Of a DNA stretch of 64,000 bases, positions 56,543 to 64,000 are shown piece after piece (positions within the stretch are counted from its first letter, which is position 1; every line of letters begins with the position of its first letter). The notes beneath the pieces are model-generated. The model was given only the letters and a program-made list of their open reading frames with translations. It was not told the DNA's origin and made no database searches. The position numbers were made by a program, and so were the translations under genes. The stretch comes from Lactobacillus bombicola. GTDB lineage: Bacteria; Bacillota; Bacilli; Lactobacillales; Lactobacillaceae. The stretch covers positions 1 through 64,000 of the forward strand of contig NZ_FOMN01000005.1 in assembly GCF_900112665.1 (NCBI RefSeq), in the 5' to 3' direction.

Positions 56543-57184
56543 TTATTTCCATTTTGAATAATTAAGTTCGATTCGCTTTAAAAGAAATGAAATCATTCCA
56601 GTTATTAATAAGTAAATTATGCCTACCATAACTAGGGGAATCAAAGTCACATCACGGGCACTGGCTACATTGCCAGCACGTAAAAGTTCTCCAAGACCAA
56701 TTACGTAGACTAAAGAAGTATCTTTAATTAAGTTGATAACTTCATTGCCAATTGCAGGAATAACTATTTTACTGACTTGTGGAATAATAATATAACGCAA
56801 GGTTTGCCAATAATTAAGTTGCAAAACGTGAGCACTTTCATATTGTCCTTTGGGAATAGACTGAAAACCGCCACGGAATATTTCAGCAAAATAAGCAGTA
56901 TAATTCATAACTAAAGCAACTAACGCAGCGTCATAGCGTTGAAAAATTATACCAATAATGGGTAAGCCATAAAAAATAAAGATTAATTGCAATAACAGTG
57001 GGGTACCACGCATAATCCAAATATAAAATTTCAAAATTAATTTTAGGGGCTTAATGGCTGATAGTAAGCCTAGACTGGTAATTATTCCTAGTGGAATTGC
57101 CATAATGATTGTCCCCAAAAATAGCAGTAAAGTTATTTTTACTCCTGCGAGTAAAGCAGGAATAATTGAGATAATGTAAGCCAT
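56543..57184 (-). CDS. Amino-acid ABC transporter permease
   Basis: The 213-residue protein, from the ATG at 57184 behind AAAGGAGAAAAG, has about five membrane segments and the HisM/GlnP EAA loop (YESAHVLQLNYWQTLRYII). MRGTPLLLQLIFIFYG and DTSLVYVIGLGELLRAG are typical. It forms the channel with the ATPase and binding protein encoded downstream. Confidence 0.94.
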   Translation of the reverse strand: MAYIISIIPALLAGVKITLLLFLGTIIMAIPLGIITSLGLLSAIKPLKLILKFYIWIMRGTPLLLQLIFIFYGLPIIGIIFQRYDAALVALVMNYTAYFAEIFRGGFQSIPKGQYESAHVLQLNYWQTLRYIIIPQVSKIVIPAIGNEVINLIKDTSLVYVIGLGELLRAGNVASARDVTLIPLVMVGIIYLLITGMISFLLKRIELNYSKWK

Positions 57185-57434
57185 CGCTATCTTTTCTCCT
57201 TTTAAGTCAAATTGCACACTAATCTATCTAGGATAAGTAATTACAAGCATAACATAAATAAAATATTAAATTAGTTTTTTTGATATCACCTTAAAAAAGT
57301 TGACTATGATTATTTATTAATAAGCTACTTTAAAAGAAAAAATGCTAAATAAGAAATAGTTAGGACGAAGAGTAATAATTTAGGCATCATTTATAATATT
57401 TTGTATCTAAAGACGATGAATTTGGACATAATAA

Positions 57435-57463
57435 TACCCCGAAATTATTTTGATTTCGGGGTA
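57435..57463 (-). terminator. Terminator after deoxynucleoside kinase genes
   Basis: TACCCCGAAAT pairs with ATTTCGGGGTA around a 7-nt loop. It follows the leftward dGK gene; the T-run is broken (TATTATTA). Confidence 0.75.
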
Positions 57464-57471
57464 CTGCTAAA

Positions 57472-58164
57472 TTAAATCTGATCTATAAGTTCAATATTAG
57501 TTGATTTATGCCATGTCTCAGGTAGTTTGCCGATTTCTTTTAATTTAGCGACTATCTGGTTAAGCACAATTTGGCGATCTTGATTATTGGTCATAAAATC
57601 TAATTGATCACCGTTAATTGTCATTTTAGGTGAATAGTCATATTTTTCATACCATGGCTTGTAATATTGCAGTAATTGCTTATAGTAATCTTCTAAAGTG
57701 GCATCATAACTAAGTTGTTCATAAGGACGACCACGTTTTTGAATTCGTTTGAGCATCGTGTTATATGATACATCAATATGAACAAGCAAATCAGGCTGAC
57801 GCTTAGGCATATGCTCAAGTTCAGTCATCATGTTGTTTAGAAGTTCATAATATGTGTCAACCTCTTCCTTGGTTGCTCGTCCAATATCAGCATTCATTTG
57901 AAAAAAGAGGGCATCTTCATAGATTGATCGATCAAGGACATTGTTGTCATCCATTAATGCATCTTTAATGCTACGAAAACGAGTATTTAAGAAAAATACT
58001 TGTAATAAGAAAGCATATTTTTTGGGATCCGCATAAAAAAGAGGCAATACAGGGTTATCGTCAACACTTTCGTAAAATGGTTTGGTTCCTAAATAATTGG
58101 CTAAAATACTAGTTAAACTGGATTTACCGGCTCCAATTGGCCCGCTTAAAACAATAACTGTCAT
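57472..58164 (-). CDS. dgk: Deoxyguanosine kinase subunit (dGK) of tandem dAK/dGK
   Basis: The 230-residue protein has a P-loop [16 protein letters not shown] at the N-terminus and [32 protein letters not shown] and GRPYEQLSYDATLEDYY match the L. acidophilus deoxyguanosine kinase. The partner subunit is encoded 15 bp upstream; in L. acidophilus the two form a heterodimer that salvages deoxyadenosine and deoxyguanosine. Confidence 0.88.
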   Translation of the reverse strand: MTVIVLSGPIGAGKSSLTSILANYLGTKPFYESVDDNPVLPLFYADPKKYAFLLQVFFLNTRFRSIKDALMDDNNVLDRSIYEDALFFQMNADIGRATKEEVDTYYELLNNMMTELEHMPKRQPDLLVHIDVSYNTMLKRIQKRGRPYEQLSYDATLEDYYKQLLQYYKPWYEKYDYSPKMTINGDQLDFMTNNQDRQIVLNQIVAKLKEIGKLPETWHKSTNIELIDQI

Positions 58165-58179
58165 CACGTTCCTTCTTTA

Positions 58180-58827
58180 CTATAAATTGCCTACTTCGTG
58201 CAATTTATTATCAATTTGATGTAAAACTTCTTTTTTGGCATGCTCATCAATAATAAAGTCATATTGATCACCATCAATAGCCATTTTAGGTGAAGCATCA
58301 TAATTTTCATACCATGGCTCATAATAATTAATTAGACGAGCATAGTAGTCTTTTAAACTGGGATCGGTACTTAATTGCTCAAATGATCTACCACGTTTTT
58401 CAATGCGTTTTAGCATCGTGTCAAGAGAAACGTGAATATAAATTAATAAGTCCGGTTTCTTACTTGGGTTACCAGGTGTATCTTCCAACATATTCTCAAG
58501 TAAACTATCGTAAATCTTAAATTCGGTTGGGTCAGCTACATTATTTTCGGCATTCATTCGGAAAAAAAGGGCATCTTCATAGATGGAACGATCAGATACA
58601 CTATTTTTTTCTTGAATTGCCTGATTAATTTGTGCTAAACGATGATTGAGTAGATAAATATTAAGTAAAAAAGTATAGCGTTTCATGTCTTGGTAATATA
58701 GAGGTAAAACAGGATTGTTATCGACTCCTTCATAAAACGCTTGTGTACCCAAATGCTCAGCTAAAATACTAGTTAAACTGGATTTACCGGCTCCAATTGG
58801 CCCACTTAAAACAATAACTTGAATCAC
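58180..58827 (-). CDS. dak: Deoxyadenosine kinase subunit (dAK) of tandem dAK/dGK
   Basis: The 215-residue protein is read from the GTG at 58827 after AAGAAAGAAC, matching its paralogue. P-loop [36 protein letters not shown] and [18 protein letters not shown] match the L. acidophilus deoxyadenosine kinase. Longer in-frame starts up to 58845 exist. The tandem pair arose by duplication. Confidence 0.87.
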   Translation of the reverse strand: MIQVIVLSGPIGAGKSSLTSILAEHLGTQAFYEGVDNNPVLPLYYQDMKRYTFLLNIYLLNHRLAQINQAIQEKNSVSDRSIYEDALFFRMNAENNVADPTEFKIYDSLLENMLEDTPGNPSKKPDLLIYIHVSLDTMLKRIEKRGRSFEQLSTDPSLKDYYARLINYYEPWYENYDASPKMAIDGDQYDFIIDEHAKKEVLHQIDNKLHEVGNL

Positions 58828-58982
58828 GTTCTTTCTTAAATACAATATATAGATTCATATCTAGTTTAATACGAGATATAGTGGTTAGACAAGCAAAAAA
58901 TTAATTAAAATAATAATTTAAATGTCAAGTGTTTTTGTATAATACAGCTCAGAAAATACTAAAATACAGATAACTTGTATTT

Positions 58983-58998
58983 TGTTACACGTGAAACC
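58983..58998. promoter_or_regulatory. parS-like site
   Basis: TGTTACACGTGAAACC matches TGTTNCACGTGAAACA except the last base and keeps the central CACGTG. It is 17 kb on the right of oriC. Confidence 0.7.
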
Positions 58999-59028
58999 TT
59001 AACTTGCTAGGCAATAAATTTTTAGACA

Positions 59029-59078
59029 AAAAAGTGATAAAACACGATTCAACCGAATTTAGTGATTTATCACTTTTT
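59029..59078 (-). terminator. Terminator after the asp23 operon
   Basis: AAAAGTGATAAA pairs with TTTATCACTTTT across a 25-nt AT-rich loop, Ts on both strands. It ends the leftward asp23 transcript. Confidence 0.7.
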
Positions 59079-59108
59079 GTTAAGTAAAGTAGAATTAGTT
59101 AATTATAG

Positions 59109-59609
59109 TTAATTAACTCTAGCTTTGGCTTCTTTTTTATCTTCTACTTTGTCCTGCACTTTATCAACTTGACCACCAATTTTTTCTTTAGCATCTTGAG
59201 CCGTACCGGTAATCTTGTCTTGTAAGCTAACCGAATCTTTCTCATGTTGTTCTTTAGTCTTTATATCAACTACCGTTACATTAACTTCAACAGTATCTAA
59301 GTCGGTCATTTCTTTAACTTTATCATGGATTTTTTGTTTGATTTGGTCATATAACTTAGAAATTTGAATACCATATTCAGCAACAATTTCAATGTCTACA
59401 GCTACTTGTTTTTTACCAACTTCAACATTGACCCCTGAGGTAACATCATCGTTATTAACAATTTTATCAGCTAAGTTTGAAAAGAAGCCACCGTTGACAG
59501 TTAAGAGTCCTTTTACGTCTGATAAAGCAATACCGATAATTTTTTGAATTACCTTAGTATCATAATTTAAATCGCCTTTTATTTCTTGTTTTGAATTAGT
59601 TTGTACCAT
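59109..59609 (-). CDS. asp23: Asp23/Gls24 family envelope stress protein
   Basis: The 166-residue protein has the Asp23 domain (about 15-120), including YDTKVIQKIIGIALSDVKG and VEVGKKQVAVDIEIVAEYG. A lysine/glutamate helical tail (DAKEKIGGQVDKVQDKVEDK) follows. Asp23 polymers lie under the membrane and are anchored by AmaP. It is the third gene of the amaP-DUF2273-asp23 operon. Confidence 0.92.
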   Translation of the reverse strand: MVQTNSKQEIKGDLNYDTKVIQKIIGIALSDVKGLLTVNGGFFSNLADKIVNNDDVTSGVNVEVGKKQVAVDIEIVAEYGIQISKLYDQIKQKIHDKVKEMTDLDTVEVNVTVVDIKTKEQHEKDSVSLQDKITGTAQDAKEKIGGQVDKVQDKVEDKKEAKARVN

Positions 59610-59631
59610 AAATATCAGTTCCTTTCGGTAA

Positions 59632-59811
59632 TTATCTGTTTTTTAAGTTTTTTAGTAAGGGCCAATAATGACCAACTAAAGCGCCGCAGACTAACATAAC
59701 GATGACGAAAATAGTTTTGTAAAATCCCAGTCCTATAAAACAAAATGCTAGTAATAAACCGATTACTGCACCGCTTATTTCTGGGAGGTACTTTTCTAAA
59801 TTTTCTTTCAT
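59632..59811 (-). CDS. DUF2273 small membrane protein
   Basis: The 59-residue protein begins MKENLEKYLPEISGAVIG and has two hydrophobic segments (about 13-30 and 32-48). This is the DUF2273 protein always found between amaP and asp23. It starts 12 bp after the amaP stop. It has no known function beyond this association. Confidence 0.88.
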   Translation of the reverse strand: MKENLEKYLPEISGAVIGLLLAFCFIGLGFYKTIFVIVMLVCGALVGHYWPLLKNLKNR

Positions 59812-59823
59812 TGCTTGCCTCCT

Positions 59824-60378
59824 TTATTGAACGCGCTGTTCTGGTTTATTAGAAGTGTGATAGTTTACAAATTTAATTTTAATCTTAGGCTTTTGATCAA
59901 TCCCTAATAATAACTTGAGATTTTTGTTTAATTCTTCTAAATAATTGTCAAGCAAGGGAGCCATATTTTCACCTGCTCCAAGGTCGCCGCTAATCTTAAT
60001 TTTGATTTTACGATTAGTTAATCGTGAAGCCACTTTTGGATTATTTAAATAAGGTAAATCATTTAAAGAATTGGCCACATAGCTATTAATAGCCTTGCTA
60101 GTTATTTTAACTTGACCATCTTTTTTATGAATCAAATTAAAGTATCGTTGTACAGGCCAGAACAAAATTATTATTAAACTAACAACTAGTACCAATAAAA
60201 TAATGGCACTGATACCAATCAGGTACCAAGTAAAAATTGGGTTAAGCTTCCCTAAAGTAGGTAAGCTGATTTTTAAGTACTTTTGCCAAAAACCACTAGT
60301 ATCCCAGAGAATAAATATTGGTAGCGGTATCATTAGCAAGAAGCATATGATCATAAACCATTTCTTAATTCGTTTCAA
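59824..60378 (-). CDS. amaP: AmaP, alkaline shock response membrane anchor
   Basis: The 184-residue protein has two membrane segments (about 8-26 and 50-75), then a cytoplasmic domain ending in a variable tail (KPEQRVQ). Segments VKITSKAINSYVANSLNDL and KIKISGDLGAGE fit AmaP, which anchors Asp23 in the membrane. It heads the operon. Confidence 0.88.
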   Translation of the reverse strand: MKRIKKWFMIICFLLMIPLPIFILWDTSGFWQKYLKISLPTLGKLNPIFTWYLIGISAIILLVLVVSLIIILFWPVQRYFNLIHKKDGQVKITSKAINSYVANSLNDLPYLNNPKVASRLTNRKIKIKISGDLGAGENMAPLLDNYLEELNKNLKLLLGIDQKPKIKIKFVNYHTSNKPEQRVQ

Positions 60379-60669
60379 CTTATCACCATCCTCTCTTAAT
60401 CTAACCTAAGTATAATACATAATATTTTACTAGCATAGAAATATGCACTAATATGTATACAATTTTTGGTTAATATATTAAATAACATTATAATTAAATA
60501 ATAAAAATTAATAATGTTAACGAATTCAGCTGATTTTGAACAAAATAAAAAGTATTAAAATAAAAAGGGCAAAGCTAAACTAACTGGTGCGGGAGCTATT
60601 TTACTGCTGACTAACTGAATTTAAACAATTTACTGTTTAAGACTAGATGTATCTGTTTAATTACTAAAT
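60379..60669. other. Intergenic stretch without a gene
   Basis: About 290 bp between amaP and the nagB terminator. It is AT-rich with no open frame, tRNA or clear repeat; the amaP promoter should lie in it. Confidence 0.5.
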
Positions 60670-60705
60670 AAAAAAACCTTCAGACAGTTTAGTCTAAAGG
60701 GTTTT
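60670..60705 (-). terminator. Terminator after nagB
   Basis: ACCTTCAGAC pairs with GTCTAAAGGGT (imperfect), followed on the minus strand by T7. It ends the leftward nagB transcript. Confidence 0.8.
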
Positions 60706-60736
60706 AATTTCTTTTTTGATTTGCTTAATCTAAGTA

Positions 60737-61462
60737 CTAATTGCGATATTTTTCATCTAATTTATTAGTAGCACTTTGGTCAATAATTAATGTTACATTG
60801 GGATGATTTTGCAAAATAGATGCAGGAACTTTTTCAGTTACTGGTCCTTCAATCATTTTTTGGACGGCATCAGCTTTATTTTCTCCAAACGCCATAATTA
60901 CTATTTCTTTTGCACTCATGATATTAGCAATACCCATACAAATTGCTGACTTAGGAACGTCATCAATATTGCTAAAGAAACGAGAATTTGCCTGAATAGT
61001 ATTTTCGGTTAATTGAACTTCATGTGTGATTGAATCAAATGCGGTTCCAGGTTCATTAAAAGCAATATGACCATTTTGACCTAAACCTAAAAGTTGAATA
61101 TCAATTGGATTGTCTTCGATAATTTTATTGTAGTCAGCTGAAGCTTTTTGTGGATTGCTAATAGCTAAAATACCATCAGGTATATATGATTTTTTAAATG
61201 GCTTTTGCTTGAAAAGATGTTTTTGCATGAAATAGTGGTAACTTTGGTCACTTTTTTCATCTAAGCCAACATATTCATCAAGATTAATACTAATTAAGTT
61301 ACTATTATCAAGTTGGCTATCAACCCATTCTTGATAAAGATTTTCCGGAGTGGAACCAGTTGCTAAACCAATAACTTTTGCTCCATTGCTAATGCTGTTT
61401 TTAAAAATTGCAAACGCTTGCTTACTAGCACTTGCTTTGTTGTCCTTAATAATTATTTTCAT
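60737..61462 (-). CDS. nagB: Glucosamine-6-phosphate deaminase
   Basis: The 241-residue enzyme begins at the ATG at 61462 after GGGAGGCC. It has ATGSTPENLYQEWV, LDEYVGLDEKSDQSY and GLGQNGHIAFNEPG, with the catalytic Asp/His set. It converts GlcN-6-P to Fru-6-P and ammonia. It is a single-gene transcript with its own terminator. Confidence 0.96.
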   Translation of the reverse strand: MKIIIKDNKASASKQAFAIFKNSISNGAKVIGLATGSTPENLYQEWVDSQLDNSNLISINLDEYVGLDEKSDQSYHYFMQKHLFKQKPFKKSYIPDGILAISNPQKASADYNKIIEDNPIDIQLLGLGQNGHIAFNEPGTAFDSITHEVQLTENTIQANSRFFSNIDDVPKSAICMGIANIMSAKEIVIMAFGENKADAVQKMIEGPVTEKVPASILQNHPNVTLIIDQSATNKLDEKYRN

Positions 61463-61552
61463 AAATAGGCCTCCCAAAAATATTAAATTAATTATAAATT
61501 GGTATATGCCAATTTGTCAACTAGAGATAGAGCGGCTTTTTTTAAAATAATT

Positions 61553-61598
61553 AAAAAAGCCTTAATCAATATTCTTTCCAAATAGAACATTGATTAAG
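61553..61598 (-). terminator. Terminator after the ABC transporter gene
   Basis: CTTAATCAATGTTC pairs with GAATATTGATTAAG and T6 follows on the minus strand, 13 bp after the ABC gene. Confidence 0.85.
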
Positions 61599-61610
61599 AC
61601 TTAAAATATT

Positions 61611-63956
61611 TTATTCACTCCTTAAAGCAATGGCGGCATCTTTTTTGGCCGCTATGCGGGCAGGCAAGTGTCCGCCAAGCATCGTCAAAATGGTGGAAAT
61701 ACCAATTAAAATAAGAGCATGAATTGGATTAAGTTGAGCTACATTGTTCAAATCAGTGATGGAATAAAGTACACTGTTGACTGGGAAAATTAATAGCCAG
61801 GCAATTACAATTCCCAAAATGCCAGAAAAAATTCCCAAAATAAAGGTTTCAGCATCAAAAACACGAGTAATATCTTTTTTTCGTGCTCCAAGAGCTTTTA
61901 AAATCCCAATTTCTTTGGTTCTTTCTAAGACTGAAGTATAAGTTAATATTCCAATCATAATCATTGAAGTTACAAGTGAGATTGCAGCAAAAGCAATTAA
62001 AACAGCAGTAATTCCATTTAATAATCCGCCAGTCATAGTAGTTACCGCACTAGACATATCGGTATAATTGATCTTATCTTGTTTAGTTTTACCTTTATTC
62101 CAGTTATCTAAATAATTTAAGACCTTATTTTTTGCCTTAAAGTTATTAGGATAAATCATAATTCCAGCGGGAATTGTAGAACCACCGATTGCTTGCAATA
62201 CCTGCTTTTTAGTGGTCTTATTCATATTTTGTCCTGTTAGCACATTCTGATTAGAGTTTTTTTGTGCTTTAACAATTGCTGACCTTTGGTTTTCTTTAAT
62301 AACTTGCTGTGCTAGTTGGTCACTATAGGCAATACCATTTGCTAATAGTTCTAGTGAATCTTTATTTTTAGGTCGAATGACACCAGCGATTCGCAGTTTA
62401 AGCTTACTATTAGCATACATGGCTGAGTTTACCTTTTTGGGAATAAACATTCCTGTAGGCAATTTTTGATAGTAATCATCATTAGTAGCAATTCTAAATT
62501 CTCTACCAACTAATTGGCTAAGGTCAACTTTAGCTCCATTTTTGATGTTAAGACCTAAATTTTTTAGTACATTATCTATAATAGTATTCTGACTATCAAC
62601 TACTAAAACTAAATCAGTTGCTGATTTGGGCCAAGTACCGGATAGTAAGTGATAGTTCTCTTTTAAAATATTGCCCTGACTTTTATCAAGTTCAGTAGGG
62701 AAAACGGTCGATCCCATAAAAGACATGCTGGCTGCTTGTGTTTGCATTTGTGAATATGCTTCAGTCATAGTTGAACCAGCTTCTAATGGTGAAAACTGCA
62801 CACGCTTAACTTTGCCGTCAATTTTTCCTAAAAGGTTGAGGTTAACTCCAACTTGATAAGAGATGTTATTAGCATATTTAGGATTAATCCTTTTAATGTA
62901 GTTAATATAATCTAGTGTAATTTTGTTTTTGTGGGAACTTTGTTGCGCCTTATCTTTTCTAGCAGTTATATAACCTCGATTTTTAGCAACGTTCTTAGAG
63001 TTTTTTTCTTGCGCAAAACTATCAAAATTAGCAGCACTTTGTGTAATTGTTACAGGATATTTGGCTAATGCTTTGCTCATAGTTGTATCAATCTGTTTTT
63101 GAAAACCATTAGACAAAGCTAACACTATTGCAATAGAAATAATACCAATACTTGAAGCAAAAGCAGTTAGAGCAGTTCGCCCCTTTTTAGTCATAATATT
63201 AGTAAAGCTAAGTTTAATAGCATTCCAATATGACATTTTAGTCCGTTTTAAGTTAAAAGTATCAACTTCATTTGCTGGCTTAAAGTCATTTGAATCGTTC
63301 AAAATTTTGCCATCTTGAAAATTAACGATTCTAGTTGCATATTTCTTTGCAAGTTCGGGGTTATGCGTGACCATAACCACTAAGCGATCTTGAGATAACT
63401 GCTTGATTAATTGCATAATTTGCTCAGACGTTTCAGTGTCAAGAGCTCCGGTTGGTTCATCACATAGTAGAATGTCTGGGTCATTAGCTAAGGCTCTTGC
63501 AATCGCTACACGTTGCATTTGACCGCCAGATAATTGATTAGGACTCTTTGCTACTTGATCCTTTAATCCCACCTTGGTTAAAGCATCGAGTGCTTTTTGA
63601 TGACGCTTTGAGGCAGGAACACCAGACAAGTTCATACCTAATTCAACATTAGCAATAATTGATAAGTGAGCCACCAAATTATAATTTTGAAAAATAAAGC
63701 CGACCGAATTGTTACGATATGCGTCCCAATCAGTTTCAGTGAAATTTTTAGTAGATTTTCCATTTATAATTAAGTCACCACTATCGTAGCGATCAAGGCC
63801 ACCAATTACATTTAACATTGTAGTTTTTCCAGAACCACTTGGTCCTAAAATAGCGACAAATTCTTGATTACGAAAAGAGATAGAAACATCATCAAGGGCA
63901 TGAGTGACAGTATCACCCACATGATAAGATTTACGTAATTGCCTTAATTGAAGCAT
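61611..63956 (-). CDS. MacB/FtsX-type ABC transporter (ATPase fused to permease)
   Basis: The 781-residue protein fuses an ATPase (residues about 1-225: GPSGSGKTTMLN, LSGGQMQRVAIARAL, LLCDEPTGALD) to a permease with one membrane segment near 270, a large extracellular domain of about 370 residues, and three C-terminal segments in the FtsX domain (EIGILKALGARKKDITRVF). The type includes peptide and antimicrobial-export pumps. It is close to the right window edge; no partner is visible. Confidence 0.9.
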   Translation of the reverse strand: MLQLRQLRKSYHVGDTVTHALDDVSISFRNQEFVAILGPSGSGKTTMLNVIGGLDRYDSGDLIINGKSTKNFTETDWDAYRNNSVGFIFQNYNLVAHLSIIANVELGMNLSGVPASKRHQKALDALTKVGLKDQVAKSPNQLSGGQMQRVAIARALANDPDILLCDEPTGALDTETSEQIMQLIKQLSQDRLVVMVTHNPELAKKYATRIVNFQDGKILNDSNDFKPANEVDTFNLKRTKMSYWNAIKLSFTNIMTKKGRTALTAFASSIGIISIAIVLALSNGFQKQIDTTMSKALAKYPVTITQSAANFDSFAQEKNSKNVAKNRGYITARKDKAQQSSHKNKITLDYINYIKRINPKYANNISYQVGVNLNLLGKIDGKVKRVQFSPLEAGSTMTEAYSQMQTQAASMSFMGSTVFPTELDKSQGNILKENYHLLSGTWPKSATDLVLVVDSQNTIIDNVLKNLGLNIKNGAKVDLSQLVGREFRIATNDDYYQKLPTGMFIPKKVNSAMYANSKLKLRIAGVIRPKNKDSLELLANGIAYSDQLAQQVIKENQRSAIVKAQKNSNQNVLTGQNMNKTTKKQVLQAIGGSTIPAGIMIYPNNFKAKNKVLNYLDNWNKGKTKQDKINYTDMSSAVTTMTGGLLNGITAVLIAFAAISLVTSMIMIGILTYTSVLERTKEIGILKALGARKKDITRVFDAETFILGIFSGILGIVIAWLLIFPVNSVLYSITDLNNVAQLNPIHALILIGISTILTMLGGHLPARIAAKKDAAIALRSE

Positions 63957-64000
63957 AGTTAACTCCTTTATACCTTTATTAATTAATAGGCGTAAGTTTA

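Noticed and set aside
57230-57430. Gene search between the ABC permease and the dGK terminator
   Set aside because: No open frame of useful length, tRNA or repeat; only AT-rich sequence that should hold the transporter promoter.

Overview
The window looks like the replication-origin region of a low-GC Lactobacillus chromosome, most like the L. acidophilus/L. helveticus/L. delbrueckii group. The core order rpmH-rnpA-yidC-mnmE-mnmG on one side of oriC and dnaA-dnaN-yaaA-recF-gyrB-gyrA-rpsF-ssb-rpsR-gdpP-rplI-dnaB on the other is typical of lactic acid bacteria. Pyruvate oxidase, Gls24/Asp23 genes and a tandem deoxynucleoside kinase pair of the L. acidophilus type support the assignment. The species cannot be fixed from the sequence alone.

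Region 1 (1-8.4 kb) is a sugar-acid or keto-pentose catabolic operon read leftward: sugar-phosphate isomerase-like protein, GatC-type PTS EIIC, amidohydrolase (lactonase-like), 2-hydroxyacid dehydrogenase, beta-propeller protein, L-xylulokinase-like kinase and the start of a UlaE-type 3-epimerase. A divergent LacI-family regulator and two near-identical palindromic operators flank it. Region 2 (8.4-11.9 kb) is a decaying zone: a relic of the amidohydrolase 5' end, a CPA2 antiporter with a leader terminator, an XRE regulator with a probable ATT start plus a membrane protein, and a multiply broken signal peptidase I gene.

Region 3 (11.9-24.9 kb) is accessory DNA stacked at the 3' end of a tRNA-Thr(AGT) gene. 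A copy of the tRNA terminator flank 12.8 kb away marks the outer boundary. Inside are a lactococcin 972-type bacteriocin locus (export ATPase, large membrane immunity/transport protein, bacteriocin gene with a stop at codon 2), an integrase C-terminal relic, and an 8.9 kb integrated element bounded by a 15-bp att repeat. The element carries a tyrosine integrase, a small excisionase-like protein, an HUH-endonuclease/SF3-helicase Rep of the bacterial CRESS-like type, an FtsK-like ATPase, a divergent regulator, remnants resembling Tad pilus proteins, a two-repeat type I-E-like CRISPR remnant and a secreted protein.

Region 4 (25-44 kb) holds an MgtC-like protein, a DUF2974 hydrolase, a CsbD-like protein, the dnaB-to-dnaA replication cluster, and oriC with a dense DnaA-box array upstream of dnaA. 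Three parS-like sites lie at 27.0, 51.6 and 59.0 kb. Beside oriC are a broken Rgg-like regulator and a small gene of higher GC content.

Region 5 (43-64 kb) runs rightward from rpmH to gnd, including pyruvate oxidase, then turns leftward with two NCS2 purine permeases, an amino-acid ABC transporter, dGK/dAK, the amaP-DUF2273-asp23 envelope-stress operon, nagB and a MacB/FtsX-like ABC transporter. Transcription mostly points away from oriC.
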